Below the pieces are notes generated by a model that had not been told where the DNA came from, searched no databases, and worked only from the letters and a program-made list of their open reading frames with translations. Of a stretch of 64,000 nucleotides of DNA, positions 53,842-63,206 are shown one piece after another. The translations under genes and the position numbers were made by a program. Each line of letters opens with the position of its first letter. The stretch's first letter is position 1. Source of the DNA: Lithacetigena sp037446255 [NCBI: Coprothermobacterota bacterium] (lineage in GTDB: Bacteria; Coprothermobacterota; HKB111); NCBI GenBank assembly GCA_037446255.1, contig JBBIIY010000001.1:62001-126000 (forward strand), written 5' to 3'.

Positions 53842-53854
53842 AATAAATTGTCAA
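53826..53854 (-). promoter_or_regulatory. Promoter of the marR-MATE operon
   Basis: TTGACA (53854-53849), 17 bases, TATATT (53831-53826) on the minus strand. The expected start of transcription, about 53819, gives a leader of roughly six bases before the ATG at 53813. Confidence 0.85.
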
Positions 53855-53972
53855 GAATTATAACCAAATTCAACAGACAGCCGTATCAAAGACTGGAAAT
53901 ATCTAACCTGTTTCTAAAGAAAATTTCATGCAGAAAAACTGCTTGCTAAGGTATTAGTTATCAATAGATTTA

Positions 53973-55157
53973 TTATCTGGATACGATAGCAGCTATACCC
54001 ATGCCTCCTCCAGCACAAAGTGAAACTAAGCCAAGTTTTTTCTGCTGTCTTTCCATTTCATGAAGTAGTTTAACCATCAAAATGGCACCGCTGGCACCAA
54101 TTGGATGTCCCAGGGCAATAGCTCCACCATTAACATTAATTTTTTCTTCGGGAATCTTAAGTTCTTTTATCACACTCAAAGCTTGAGCGGCGAAAGCTTC
54201 GTTAATTTCAAAAAGGTCAATATCATTTATAGATAGCCGGGCTTTGTCTAAAGCAGAAATAATTGCGGGAACTGGACCCATACCCATTAGATTAGGCTCA
54301 AGGCCTGCCAAAGCATAGGATACCAGTCTTCCCATCACTCTTAAGGCTGATCTTTCAGCTGTTTCCTCTGAGGAAATAAGCATCAAAGCCGCACCATCGT
54401 TAATACCCGAGGAGTTACCAGCAGTTACTGTACCATCTTTTTTAAATACCGGTTTCAGGTTAGAAAGTTTATCCAGAGCGATGTCTTTTCTTGGATGCTC
54501 ATCTTCTTTAAATATGATAGGCTCTTTTTTTGAAGGTAATTCCACCGGTATTATCTGGTTAATAAACCTGCCTTCACTAATTGCTTTTAAGGCTTTTAGC
54601 TGGCTGTTATATGCAAAATTGTCTTGCTCCTCTCTGCTTATGGAATATTTTTCAGCGAGGTATTCTGCAGTTAACCCCATATGAACATTATTAAATATAT
54701 CCCAGAGACCATCATATACCATACCATCAATTAATTCTTCGGAGGGAAAACTTAAGCGGTAGCCATATCGAGCTTTCTTAAGGTAGTAGGGAGCCAGGTC
54801 CATATTTTCAATACCCCCGGCTATAACTATCTTTCCATCCCCGGACTTGATTGACTGGGCAGCTGAAATAATCGACTGAAGACCTGAACCGCAAACCCGA
54901 TTTATAGTGATAGCCGGTATAGAAACAGGAAGTCCGCTTTTTAATACTACCTGACGGGCAGGATTCATACCCTGTCCGGATTGCAGCACATTTCCCAGGA
55001 TACAATCTGAAATTTCCGAATGGTCAATATTACTTTTAGAGATAATGTTTTTAAGAACTGTTGCTCCTAAATCTGAAGCTGATACATCCTTAAGTGTTCC
55101 TCCAAATGTACCTATAGCAGTTCTAAAAGGATGAGATATTACGATATTGGTACTCAC
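53973..55157 (-). CDS. atoB: Acetyl-CoA acetyltransferase (thiolase)
   Basis: 394 residues; condenses or cleaves acetoacetyl-CoA. The nucleophile is Cys89 in NRVCGSG; EINEAFAAQ, GGAIALGHPIGASG with the catalytic His and CAGGGMGIA with the second Cys are intact. GTG start, six bases after GGAGG, two bases from the CoA-transferase gene. Together with AtoDA, it can convert acetoacetate to two acetyl-CoA, or run the reverse way towards C4 products. Confidence 0.94.
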   Translation of the reverse strand: MSTNIVISHPFRTAIGTFGGTLKDVSASDLGATVLKNIISKSNIDHSEISDCILGNVLQSGQGMNPARQVVLKSGLPVSIPAITINRVCGSGLQSIISAAQSIKSGDGKIVIAGGIENMDLAPYYLKKARYGYRLSFPSEELIDGMVYDGLWDIFNNVHMGLTAEYLAEKYSISREEQDNFAYNSQLKALKAISEGRFINQIIPVELPSKKEPIIFKEDEHPRKDIALDKLSNLKPVFKKDGTVTAGNSSGINDGAALMLISSEETAERSALRVMGRLVSYALAGLEPNLMGMGPVPAIISALDKARLSINDIDLFEINEAFAAQALSVIKELKIPEEKINVNGGAIALGHPIGASGAILMVKLLHEMERQQKKLGLVSLCAGGGMGIAAIVSR

Positions 55158-55158
55158 A

Positions 55159-55815
55159 CTAAACCTCCATAATTTTAAGCATAGGACTTACTTTAAAATT
55201 TGCTTCAGTGCATTTTTGTATATCTGTCACAGTTACTTCTGAAGAAATTTCAATAAGAGTCATGCCTTCAAGGGTAATTTCAAAAACTCCCATTTCGGTT
55301 ATTATCAGGGATACTTTTTTTCTGGCGGTAAGAGGTAAGGTGCATTGTTTTAAAATCTTCGGATTTCCTTTGGCTGTGTGCTCCATAGCTACTATAACCC
55401 TGTTAGAACCAACTGCCAGATCCATAGCTCCACCTATACCTGGTACCAGTTTTCCGGGAATTATCCAGTTAGCAAGATTGCCTTCCTCATCTACCTGTAA
55501 AGCTCCTAATACAGTAGTATCCAGGTGCCCACCCCTGATCAAAGCAAAAGAGAGAAGTGAGTCAAAAAAAGAACCGCCAGGAAGGATTGTTTTATAGTTT
55601 CCCCCAGCATCGGTAATATCAGGGTCCACAGGAAGTCCAAGCAGTTCTGGAGATTCACCCATTCTGATAATTCCATTTTCTGAATGAATATGGACAGTAA
55701 TTTCAGGGGATATGAATCTTGTAGACATTAATGGTATACCAAACCCCACATTTATTACTTCACCGTCTTTAAACTCTTTGGCAACTCTTCGGGCAATGAA
55801 TTCACGAATATCCAT
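55159..55815 (-). CDS. atoA: 3-oxoacid (acetoacetate) CoA-transferase subunit B
   Basis: 218 residues, small catalytic subunit. The catalytic Glu46 is in IHSENGII. IALG-type and GGAMDLAVGSNRVIV blocks match the family. It follows subunit A by 11 bases and precedes the thiolase by one base. Substrate (acetoacetate versus butyrate or other acids) is inferred from linkage with thiolase. Confidence 0.92.
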   Translation of the reverse strand: MDIREFIARRVAKEFKDGEVINVGFGIPLMSTRFISPEITVHIHSENGIIRMGESPELLGLPVDPDITDAGGNYKTILPGGSFFDSLLSFALIRGGHLDTTVLGALQVDEEGNLANWIIPGKLVPGIGGAMDLAVGSNRVIVAMEHTAKGNPKILKQCTLPLTARKKVSLIITEMGVFEITLEGMTLIEISSEVTVTDIQKCTEANFKVSPMLKIMEV

Positions 55816-55826
55816 TTTAACTCTCC

Positions 55827-56486
55827 TTATTTATCTGTTTGGACAATATAATCAACTAAAATACCCGGAGTAGCAATTAAGTTGGGATCTAATTCTCCAA
55901 TTTCCACTACTTCGTCAACCTGGGCAATTACTGTTTTTCCGGAAAGAGACATCACCGGGTTAAAATTACAGGAAGTTCCATAGTATACGAGGTTTCCGAA
56001 ACTATCTGCCTTTCTGGCTTTTAATATGGAAAGGTCTCCGGTCAGGGGAAGCTCAAGAATATATTCTTTTTCGTTTATCATGATTTTTTGTTTACCCTCT
56101 TCTACAGGGGTTCCTATTCCCACAGAAGTGAGTATTCCTCCCAGTCCAGAACCTCCAGCCCTTATTCTTTCTAATAAAGTACCTTGTGGACTGAATTCAA
56201 TACTTAACTCCTGATTATTAAACTGTTTTTGAGTTTCCGGGTTTGTTCCTATATGGGTGGTAATCAGATTTTTTACCCTATGAGCCTCAATTAACCGGGC
56301 TATACCTTTTCCCGGGTATGAAGTATCATTTACGATTATTTTGAGATTTTTTATCCCGGATTCAAGTATAAAATCTATAAGCATTTCGGGGGTTCCATTT
56401 CCCAAAAACCCAGCAACCAGGATAGTCATTCCATCCCAGAGATTAATTTTATTTAGTAAATCTTCTTTACTCACTAATTTAGACAA
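55827..56486 (-). CDS. atoD: 3-oxoacid (acetoacetate) CoA-transferase subunit A
   Basis: 219 residues, with the CoA-binding GFLGNGTPEM near residue 27 and RIRAGGSGLGGILTSVG block. TTG start at 56486, nine bases after GGAGG. First gene of the atoD-atoA-atoB operon, with a palindrome and the divergent queT gene upstream. Other butyrate-pathway genes are not in the window. Confidence 0.92.
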   Translation of the reverse strand: MSKLVSKEDLLNKINLWDGMTILVAGFLGNGTPEMLIDFILESGIKNLKIIVNDTSYPGKGIARLIEAHRVKNLITTHIGTNPETQKQFNNQELSIEFSPQGTLLERIRAGGSGLGGILTSVGIGTPVEEGKQKIMINEKEYILELPLTGDLSILKARKADSFGNLVYYGTSCNFNPVMSLSGKTVIAQVDEVVEIGELDPNLIATPGILVDYIVQTDK

Positions 56487-56552
56487 CTAAGCATTCCTCC
56501 TTGCGTCAGGCGGTAATAAAATTAAGATATAATACCACATATTCAGATTTAT

Positions 56553-56564
56553 TATGTTAACATA
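56553..56564. promoter_or_regulatory. Twelve-base palindrome between atoD and queT
   Basis: TATGTTAACATA is a perfect palindrome in the intergenic space between divergent genes, ten bases before queT. A chance AT-rich palindrome is possible. Confidence 0.35.
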
Positions 56565-56573
56565 TTAGTATCC

Positions 56574-57032
56574 ATGCTGGAAAAAGATACTCACAAATTA
56601 GTATTTTTATCTATTGTCGGAGCTGCCTATGCTGCTCTTACCTTATTATTAATTCCACTTAGTTATGGACCTTTCCAATTACGGTTAGCGGAAGCTTTAA
56701 CTGTATTACCTTACCTGTTTCCTCAGGTAGTGTTTGGATTATTCATTGGTTGTATCATAGCTAATTTATTCAGTCCATTCGGGTTATTGGACATTATATT
56801 TGGAAGCATAGCTACTTTGATAGCTGCTTTTCTTACCTCAAAGGCTCCTAACATTTACCTTGCTCCGCTTCCGCCTGTGGCAGTAAATGCGTTTATAGTG
56901 TCAGTATATTTAAGCAACCTGACAGGAATTCCATATTGGTTGATGGTTATCTATATAGGTATATCTCAGTTTGTGATATGTTATGGAATAGGATTACCCC
57001 TGCTTATGGTGTTAAAAAAGAGATTAAAATAG
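56574..57032 (+). CDS. queT: QueT family transporter
   Basis: 152 residues with about five membrane helices. RLAEALTVLPYL, IANLFSPFGLLDIIFGS and a late AVNAFIVSVYL are the QueT hallmarks. Members are S components of ECF-type transporters, predicted to import queuosine precursors (preQ0 or preQ1). No preQ1 riboswitch is apparent in the 87 bases upstream. Translation starts at ATG 56574 with no Shine-Dalgarno; a TATTAG lies just five bases upstream. The ECF energising genes are not in the window. Confidence 0.88.
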   Translation: MLEKDTHKLVFLSIVGAAYAALTLLLIPLSYGPFQLRLAEALTVLPYLFPQVVFGLFIGCIIANLFSPFGLLDIIFGSIATLIAAFLTSKAPNIYLAPLPPVAVNAFIVSVYLSNLTGIPYWLMVIYIGISQFVICYGIGLPLLMVLKKRLK

Positions 57033-57059
57033 TAATTTTAATTGAATTGGAGGTTCTAA

Positions 57060-57542
57060 ATGGAAATCAAATTAGTCAAGATTGAAAACCCTCAAGCTTA
57101 TAACTTAATCCTTGGTCAATCCCATTTCATTAAAACCGTAGAAGACATTTATGAAGTACTTATTTCTTCTTCTCCATTTATTCGTTTTGGGGTTGCTTTT
57201 GCTGAAGCCTCAGGACCCAGGTTAGTCCGTTTTGCCGGTAATGATAAAGAATTGATAGATTTAGCCAGGAATAATTTATCAAATATTGGCGCAGGACATT
57301 CCTTTATTATTTTTCTTAAAGATAGCTTCCCTATTAATGTCTTAAACTCGATCAAAATGGTTACTGAGGTTTGTACTATCTTTTCAGCAACTGCTAATCC
57401 CCTGGAGGTTGTAGTGGTTGAAACAGAGCAGGGTAGGGGTATATTGGGAGTAATTGATGGCGGTTCTCCTCTGGGCATGGAGTCTGAGGAAGACATTAAA
57501 TCTCGGAAAGACCTGCTTCGTAAGTTCGGTTATAAATTATAA
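57060..57542 (+). CDS. Adenosine-specific kinase (DUF355)
   Basis: 160 residues, belonging to the PF04008 family first described from an archaeal adenosine-specific kinase. [40 protein letters not shown] and [23 protein letters not shown] are the family blocks. GGAGG precedes the ATG. It probably phosphorylates adenosine or has a related nucleoside role; biological importance in bacteria is unclear. It is convergent with feoB. Confidence 0.9.
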   Translation: MEIKLVKIENPQAYNLILGQSHFIKTVEDIYEVLISSSPFIRFGVAFAEASGPRLVRFAGNDKELIDLARNNLSNIGAGHSFIIFLKDSFPINVLNSIKMVTEVCTIFSATANPLEVVVVETEQGRGILGVIDGGSPLGMESEEDIKSRKDLLRKFGYKL

Positions 57543-57556
57543 CCAAAATTACCTGT

Positions 57557-59539
57557 TTATCCAAACCCGAGGAGCTTTCCAATCTGATAAATTGCTGTTC
57601 CTAATGAGGTGGCTAATACCAGGTTGTACGAAATTGCCAGAACTGTCCACCGGTATGAACCAGTTTCTCGGTATATGGTGGCGATGGTGGCAACACAAGG
57701 TACATATAACATTGTTACTATAAGATATACAAAGGCTGTCAAGGGTGAAATTTTGGAAAGTAAAACATTCATCAGCGTTTCCTCTCCGGTGCCATAAAGA
57801 ACGGCCAGGGTGGATATCACAGATTCTTTGGCTACAATACCTGTAAGCAAAGAGGTAGTAAGTTCTTGATTAAAACCCATTAATCTGGTAACAGGCATGA
57901 AAATACCGCCTATGCGCCCCAAGTAAGTTTCTGCAAAGGGAGTGTTGGTGGGAAAAGATGATAATATCCAGACAATTACTGACAGAAACACAATAATTGT
58001 TCCTGCTCTATAGATGAAGGTTTTAATCCTATCAAAAGAGAAAAGAAATATAGTTTTCAAATGAGGAACATGGTAGAGGGGAAGCTCCATCAAAAAATAA
58101 GGTGAACCTTTTTTAAAGAAGATATTTTTGAAAATGAATCCAACGATACCCATTAACAACAAATCAAGCACGATTAGTGAAGTAACCACCAGGGCTGCTT
58201 TTTGTCCAAAAAAAGCGCTTGAAATCAGGGTGATTACTCCTAATCTTGCACTGCAGGGAATAATGGGATTGATTAGTAGGGAAAGAACTCTATCTTCTTC
58301 TCTTTCCAGAATACGGGTTGCCATGATCCCTGCGATATTGCAGCCATAACCCATAAGAACAGAAAAGAAAGCTTTACCCTGTAATCCGATAAGACTCATA
58401 AATCTATCCAGAATAAAAGCAACTCGTGGGAGATAACCTGAATCTTCCAATAGGGAAAATAGTACAAAAAATATGGTCATCAGTGGGAGAAAGGTCATTA
58501 CTCCACCTATTCCTGCTATAATACCGTCAACAATTAAGCTGGAAATCCAGGATGGCCAAGGTGATAAAAGGAGTTTAATAAAGCTTCCAGATGCGGAGAA
58601 AAACATCTCAATAGGTTTTTGGAAAATACTGCTGATAGTAAAAGTTAAATAAAAAATAGAAAAAAGTGTAGCTAACAGAATTGGTACTCCCCAAACAGGC
58701 GAAAGAACAACTCTATCAATTTTATCAGTTATACTCTGACTCTCCCTTCGTTTAATGGTAATGTCCGAGATGAGGTTATGTATAAAGGAGTGTCTTAATT
58801 GCTTAATTCTTTCGGAATATCCCTCTGGTAGATCAACCTTTTCCTCTTTGAGATGTTTAATCACAAATTCGTCTTCTTCCATGGCTTTAACTGCAGCAAA
58901 TCTTGGAGGATAGGGAGGGTGATTCCCCATTTTTCGGATTATTAAAGTTATTGTACTTTCTAAATCCTGGTAGTCAACCTGTGATGGGTTGTTATTCAAA
59001 GCAGTTACAGCAGAAATTATGTGGTTGGATAAAACCTCCATTACTCCTTTTTTGGTAGCTACCAGAGGAATAACCTTCACTCCCAGTCGTTGTTCCAGCT
59101 TCTCAACATCTATCTCATATCCTTCAGTATTGGCAATATCAATCATATTTAATACTACAATAACTTTTGGAGTAAGTTCTAAAAGTTCAGTTGTAAGCAA
59201 CAGGTTTCTCTCAAGATTACTGGCATCTACAATATTAATTACTAAATCGGGTTTTTCTTTAACAATATAGTTCCTGGTAATCTGTTCTTCTGCGGAATTA
59301 GCTGAAAGCGCGTAAATTCCAGGTAAATCAACAATTTTAACTATTCGGTTTTCACACCTGGTGGTGCCCTCTTTTTTTTCAACTGTTTTACCGGGCCAGT
59401 TTCCTACATGTTGGGATAACCCACAGATTGAGTTGAAAATAGTTGATTTACCAACATTTGGGCTACCAACCAGGGCTATCCTGAGCTGCTTATCTGAATG
59501 ATTTTGGTTAGAAAGGGTATTATTGTGGCATTTATTCAT
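57557..59539 (-). CDS. feoB: Ferrous iron transporter FeoB
   Basis: 660 residues. GTPase domain with GSPNVGKST (residues 25-33), DLPGIYAL, NMID; then a helical insertion, and a membrane domain with the family's repeats (GYGCNIAGIMATRILE and GIVAKESVIS). It transports Fe(II) across the inner membrane. I placed the start at an ATG at 59539 that overlaps the feoA stop by 8 bp; a longer frame from 59569 lies in feoA without a better site. Confidence 0.94.
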   Translation of the reverse strand: MNKCHNNTLSNQNHSDKQLRIALVGSPNVGKSTIFNSICGLSQHVGNWPGKTVEKKEGTTRCENRIVKIVDLPGIYALSANSAEEQITRNYIVKEKPDLVINIVDASNLERNLLLTTELLELTPKVIVVLNMIDIANTEGYEIDVEKLEQRLGVKVIPLVATKKGVMEVLSNHIISAVTALNNNPSQVDYQDLESTITLIIRKMGNHPPYPPRFAAVKAMEEDEFVIKHLKEEKVDLPEGYSERIKQLRHSFIHNLISDITIKRRESQSITDKIDRVVLSPVWGVPILLATLFSIFYLTFTISSIFQKPIEMFFSASGSFIKLLLSPWPSWISSLIVDGIIAGIGGVMTFLPLMTIFFVLFSLLEDSGYLPRVAFILDRFMSLIGLQGKAFFSVLMGYGCNIAGIMATRILEREEDRVLSLLINPIIPCSARLGVITLISSAFFGQKAALVVTSLIVLDLLLMGIVGFIFKNIFFKKGSPYFLMELPLYHVPHLKTIFLFSFDRIKTFIYRAGTIIVFLSVIVWILSSFPTNTPFAETYLGRIGGIFMPVTRLMGFNQELTTSLLTGIVAKESVISTLAVLYGTGEETLMNVLLSKISPLTAFVYLIVTMLYVPCVATIATIYRETGSYRWTVLAISYNLVLATSLGTAIYQIGKLLGFG

Positions 59540-59768
59540 TTGTAGTTTTGACCATGATTTTGGAGACAACTCCCCTACCTATAGCTACTTTCGTACCGCT
59601 TATCTTTATTACTACCGGTCCATAGGAAACATTTTCTACTATAAATGAAAGCCCAGGAATGATACCCAGGGAATAAAGTCTCTGAAGAAGTCCTTTACTT
59701 CCTTTAATCTCTATGATTATCCCTTTTTCGCCTACTTTCAAATTAGTTAAATTAGTGTTATTATTCAT
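59532..59768 (-). CDS. feoA: FeoA (ferrous iron transport accessory protein)
   Basis: 78 residues of the SH3-like FeoA domain: GIIIEIKGSKGLLQRLYSLGIIPG and VVIKISGTKVAIGRGVVSKIMV. It is cytoplasmic and helps FeoB. First gene of the operon; the leader is about 20 bases with no clear Shine-Dalgarno. The promoter and operator-like repeat upstream suggest metal-dependent control, but no classical Fur box was recognised. Confidence 0.93.
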   Translation of the reverse strand: MNNNTNLTNLKVGEKGIIIEIKGSKGLLQRLYSLGIIPGLSFIVENVSYGPVVIKISGTKVAIGRGVVSKIMVKTTNE

Positions 59769-59788
59769 TTTTCAATCAACCGATGTTG

Positions 59789-59819
59789 TTAAAATAGTTT
59801 AGCATACTTAACATTTTAA
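59789..59819. promoter_or_regulatory. Inverted repeat framing the feoAB promoter
   Basis: TTAAAAT (59789-59795) and ATTTTAA (59813-59819) lie just outside the -10 and just inside the -35 of the feoAB promoter, respectively. This placement suits a metal repressor (Fur or DtxR type), but the sequence matches no consensus I know. Confidence 0.45.
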
Positions 59820-59825
59820 TGTCAA
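59796..59825 (-). promoter_or_regulatory. Promoter of feoAB
   Basis: TTGACA (59825-59820), 18-base spacer, TAAACT (59801-59796) on the minus strand, about 28 bases before the feoA ATG. Confidence 0.7.
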
Positions 59826-59854
59826 TATTGATTAGAAGTTTTTATTTATATTAA

Positions 59855-59883
59855 TTGACGATACAGTTTCAAAAGGATATAAT
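59855..59883 (+). promoter_or_regulatory. Promoter of the HD-domain/M23/tdk run
   Basis: TTGACG (59855-59860), 17 bases, TATAAT (59878-59883). The leader to the ATG at 59963 is about 73 bases and includes a stem candidate AATCAAA/TTTGATT just after the -10. Confidence 0.8.
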
Positions 59884-59962
59884 CAAATATATTTTTTTGA
59901 TTTATTTATATGTTTTATAAGAAGTTAATTTCATACGAAACCATGTTGGATGGAGGTTTTGC

Positions 59963-60520
59963 ATGCTGATAAGTCGGGATAAAGCAGAAAATATACTTAG
60001 AGAAAAAGTTAAAAATAAGAATATGGTGAAGCATTGTCTGGCAGTGGAAGCAGTGATGAAGGGGCTTGCCAGAACACTTAATCAGGATGAAACTGCCTGG
60101 GGATTAATAGGTTTGTTGCACGATATAGACTCGGATATCGTTGGTGATGATATGAATGCACACTCACTGGAAAGTGGAAAAATCATGAGGGAGCTTAATT
60201 TCTCCGAAGAATTAGCGCAGGCAGTGGAAGCACATAATGAAGCTCATGGATTTCCTCGAATTTCTTTGGCGGCTAAAGCACTATATGCAGCTGACCCGGT
60301 TACTGGATTGATTGTAGCCTCAGCTTTAGTTCATCCCGACCGAAAAATATCTTCACTGGATTTAGATTTTGTACTCAGACGATTTAATGAAAAATGGTTT
60401 GCTAAAGGTGCAGATAGAGAGCAAATTAAATCAATTAGCTTGTTAGATATATCACTTGAGGATTTTTTAAGTTTATCCCTTAAAGAAATGTCAGGTATTT
60501 CAGAAACTCTTGGCCTTTAA
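59963..60520 (+). CDS. HD-domain phosphohydrolase
   Basis: 185 residues of the small HD hydrolase type: HCLAVEAVM and LIGLLHDIDSDI with the HD pair, AHNEAHGFP (second His pair), then DPVTGL. Such proteins cleave phosphoesters of nucleotides; the substrate is unknown. GGAGG lies seven bases before the ATG. The next gene begins inside its last codons. This gene and the M23 peptidase, thymidine kinase, RF1 and prmC follow in one direction with little spacing. Confidence 0.88.
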   Translation: MLISRDKAENILREKVKNKNMVKHCLAVEAVMKGLARTLNQDETAWGLIGLLHDIDSDIVGDDMNAHSLESGKIMRELNFSEELAQAVEAHNEAHGFPRISLAAKALYAADPVTGLIVASALVHPDRKISSLDLDFVLRRFNEKWFAKGADREQIKSISLLDISLEDFLSLSLKEMSGISETLGL

Positions 60521-61520
60521 GACATCTTATTTGCTTAACCTATCTCCAAAATTTTTAATTATTTTTATGGTTATTGCGTTAATCAGCGTTTTACCGGGTA
60601 GCTTGAGAATTGTTCATGTTGAAAATAATATTGCTTTTTTGGAATTAAACTTAAAAGGCTTGTTCATACCAGAAGCTAAAGGTCAGGTTATTAATAAAGT
60701 AAAAGAATTTGAAAATGAAAAGATTTTAATTAATTATGGCAATATGAAAGAAACCTTCACCAGAAATTTATTCCTTAAAATTGATCTTGATAAAACCCTG
60801 GAAGATTTGTTTATACTGCATAAAGAGCCGGTTTTTTATTATTCCCGCCAGGACTTTGAAAAAGTGATAGCTGATTCACAACTCCCTTTAATTATATCTG
60901 ATGCGGCTTTTACCGAAATATTGAAGGGAAATACAGTTATAAATGTTGATTTAATTCCTGAACAGATCCTCAAAAAAGATGTTTTTTTAATGCCTATTAA
61001 GGGAACCCATTTTCCCTATGAGAAGGCTCATCTTCCTAATGCTCCTCGTCCTTATAGGGCAGGAAAGCATCTGGGAGTAGATTTTTTTACAGGTTATACA
61101 GGAGCGACGATAACCTCTTCCACTGAAATATTCTCGGTGTTTGATGGTGAAATTATTAGAATTGATCATAACTATAAAGATATTACTTATCAAGTGTGGA
61201 AGAATCTATCACTGGAATCAATAAGAAAAGGATTTACTTCACCTGAGAATCTTGATAAATTTATGGGTAGACAGATTCACATCAAGCATGGTAATGGTAT
61301 AAAAACGGTCTATGCCCATTTGTCCTGGGTTAGAAACGATCTTAATGTTGGAGATAAAGTACATCAGGGAGAAATTATTGCCCGAGCAGGTAATTCGGGC
61401 ACAGGTGGTAGTTTTATTCATCTTCATTTTGAAATCTGGATTGACAATGAATATCTGGGTAAAGGATTACCCTCTAAACAACTAAGAGAGTTATATGAAT
61501 ACTATTTTAGGGAGTGGTAA
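60510..61520 (+). CDS. M23 family metallopeptidase, membrane-anchored
   Basis: 336 residues, TTG start at 60510. One membrane segment (about 12-30), a middle domain without recognised family (35-165) and a C-terminal LytM/M23 domain with [10 protein letters not shown] (His and Asp zinc ligands), YAHLSW and HLHFEIWID (His pair). It is a peptidoglycan endopeptidase or, if zinc-binding is altered, an activator. The first zinc motif HLGVD and HLHFE are intact. Confidence 0.87.
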   Translation: MAFKTSYLLNLSPKFLIIFMVIALISVLPGSLRIVHVENNIAFLELNLKGLFIPEAKGQVINKVKEFENEKILINYGNMKETFTRNLFLKIDLDKTLEDLFILHKEPVFYYSRQDFEKVIADSQLPLIISDAAFTEILKGNTVINVDLIPEQILKKDVFLMPIKGTHFPYEKAHLPNAPRPYRAGKHLGVDFFTGYTGATITSSTEIFSVFDGEIIRIDHNYKDITYQVWKNLSLESIRKGFTSPENLDKFMGRQIHIKHGNGIKTVYAHLSWVRNDLNVGDKVHQGEIIARAGNSGTGGSFIHLHFEIWIDNEYLGKGLPSKQLRELYEYYFREW

Positions 61521-61521
61521 A

Positions 61522-62124
61522 ATGAACTGCAATAATAAAATGGGAAGCTTTGAAGTAGTTACTGGTTGTATGTTTTCTGGTAAAAGCGAAGAATTGATCA
61601 GAAGAATTAGAAGAGCAGAAATAGCCAGACAAAAAGTGCTGGTTTTTAAACCCCTTATTGATCATAGGTATAGTAGAAAGGGAGTGGTTTCCCATAGCGG
61701 TATATCCGTAGAAGCTATCCCGGTAGAAAACCCTGAAGCTATACTTGAACATGATTTATCCGAAATCCAGGTTGTAGCAATTGATGAGATTCAATTTTTT
61801 ACCAAAGAAATAAGGTATGTTATTGAAAAGTTGGTTTTAAGCGGTATAAGAGTTATTGCCGCGGGTTTAGACATGGATTTTCGGGGTGAGCCATTTGGAC
61901 CTATGCCTGAATTAATGTCTATGGCAAATAAAATTGATAAACTAGAAGCAGTTTGCACTGTTTGCGGAGTACCAGCTTATTACACACAAAGGATAATTGC
62001 TGGAATTCCCGCTTCCTATGATGACCCCGTGATTTTAGTTGGAGCCCAGGAAGCTTATGAAGCCAGATGCCGGGAACATCATCAAGTAGGTAATCATCCC
62101 CGTAATTTATATCTGAATATTTAG
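61522..62124 (+). CDS. tdk: Thymidine kinase
   Basis: 200 residues of type II thymidine kinase: [15 protein letters not shown]-loop, [24 protein letters not shown] and a zinc site (CTVC..., CREHH). Salvages thymidine. I selected the ATG at 61522, eight bases after AGGGAG; an ATG at 61495 in frame would overlap the peptidase gene by 26 bases and add residues not typical for Tdk. Followed by prfA after five bases; tdk-prfA-prmC is found in Bacillus too. Confidence 0.93.
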   Translation: MNCNNKMGSFEVVTGCMFSGKSEELIRRIRRAEIARQKVLVFKPLIDHRYSRKGVVSHSGISVEAIPVENPEAILEHDLSEIQVVAIDEIQFFTKEIRYVIEKLVLSGIRVIAAGLDMDFRGEPFGPMPELMSMANKIDKLEAVCTVCGVPAYYTQRIIAGIPASYDDPVILVGAQEAYEARCREHHQVGNHPRNLYLNI

Positions 62125-62129
62125 GAAAA

Positions 62130-63206
62130 ATGAAAGAACTGATTACAAAAAAAATTGTCGATTTAAAAAGAAGAAAGGACGAATTGGAAAATTTGTTGGC
62201 TCACCCAGAAGTGGTTGAGTTTTCTTCTAAATTAATAGACTTAGGAAAAGAGTATCGTGAAATAACAGATATTATGGAAATTGCTGATAAATACCTTCTG
62301 TCATCCAGCAGATTGGAGGAAGCTAAAGATCTTTTTCAGACAGAAGATATGGAAATAAGGGAACTTGCTCGAGAGGAGATTAAGCTTCGAGAAGATGAAG
62401 AGGAATTTCTCCTGCGTGAGTTAATCAAAGCATTTATCCCCCGTGATCCACTTGATGACAGATCGGTTTTTATTGAAATAAGGGCTGCCGCAGGTGGAGA
62501 AGAGTCTGCATTATTTGCGGCTGTCCTGTTAAGAATGTATTCCCGATATGCAGAGAAAAAAGGTTATAAGTACAAATTAGTAGATTATAATTCAACGGAT
62601 ATTGGAGGTTTTAAAGAAGCTGTTCTGGAAATAAGGGGTAAGGGAGCTTATTCTCAGTTTAAACATGAAATTGGAGTCCATCGGGTTCAGAGAGTACCAG
62701 AAACTGAATCATCTGGAAGAGTACACACCTCTACTATAACCGTGGCAGTTATGCCCGAAGTTGAAGATGTGGAAGTAGAAATAAATGAAGATGACCTCAG
62801 GGTTGATACTTTTGGTGCTGCAGGTGCAGGTGGGCAACATGTTCAGATGACTGATTCAGCTGTCAGAATTACACATATTCCTACTAATATTGTAGTATCC
62901 TGTCAGGATGAAAGAAGCCAGATTAAGAATCGTGAAAAAGCTTTAAAAGTTCTCAGGTCACGGCTTTACTCTTTTTTTAAGATGAAACAGGAAAAAGAGA
63001 TTGCCAGTAAGCGTAAATCTCAGGTAGGTAGAGGTGATAGAAGTGAGAAAATTAGAACTTATAATTTCCCCCAAAATAGGATAACTGATCACCGAATTGA
63101 CTTATCTGTGTATAACTTGAGTTATATTTTAGAAGGTAATATGGAATTGATAATTGAACCTCTTCAACTCAGTTTACAGGAAGAGTATTTTAAGGAGCTT
63201 GATTGA
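62130..63206 (+). CDS. prfA: Peptide chain release factor 1
   Basis: 358 residues; ends translation at UAA and UAG. Contains the GGQ motif (234-236 in GAGGQHVQM, reaching the peptidyl transferase centre), and the PET block in [19 protein letters not shown] region used for stop recognition. The Gln of GGQ is normally methylated by PrmC, encoded next. The TGA stop overlaps the prmC start TTG. Confidence 0.96.
   Translation: MKELITKKIVDLKRRKDELENLLAHPEVVEFSSKLIDLGKEYREITDIMEIADKYLLSSSRLEEAKDLFQTEDMEIRELAREEIKLREDEEEFLLRELIKAFIPRDPLDDRSVFIEIRAAAGGEESALFAAVLLRMYSRYAEKKGYKYKLVDYNSTDIGGFKEAVLEIRGKGAYSQFKHEIGVHRVQRVPETESSGRVHTSTITVAVMPEVEDVEVEINEDDLRVDTFGAAGAGGQHVQMTDSAVRITHIPTNIVVSCQDERSQIKNREKALKVLRSRLYSFFKMKQEKEIASKRKSQVGRGDRSEKIRTYNFPQNRITDHRIDLSVYNLSYILEGNMELIIEPLQLSLQEEYFKELD

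Noticed and set aside
53860-53960. Terminator after the thiolase gene
   Set aside because: A GCAG/CTGC stem near 53932 is only four pairs with a T-rich loop and no downstream T-tract.
56487-56573. preQ1 riboswitch upstream of queT
   Set aside because: The 87-base gap has no preQ1-I or II hairpin and A-rich tail pattern; only a palindrome and TATAAT-like elements are visible.
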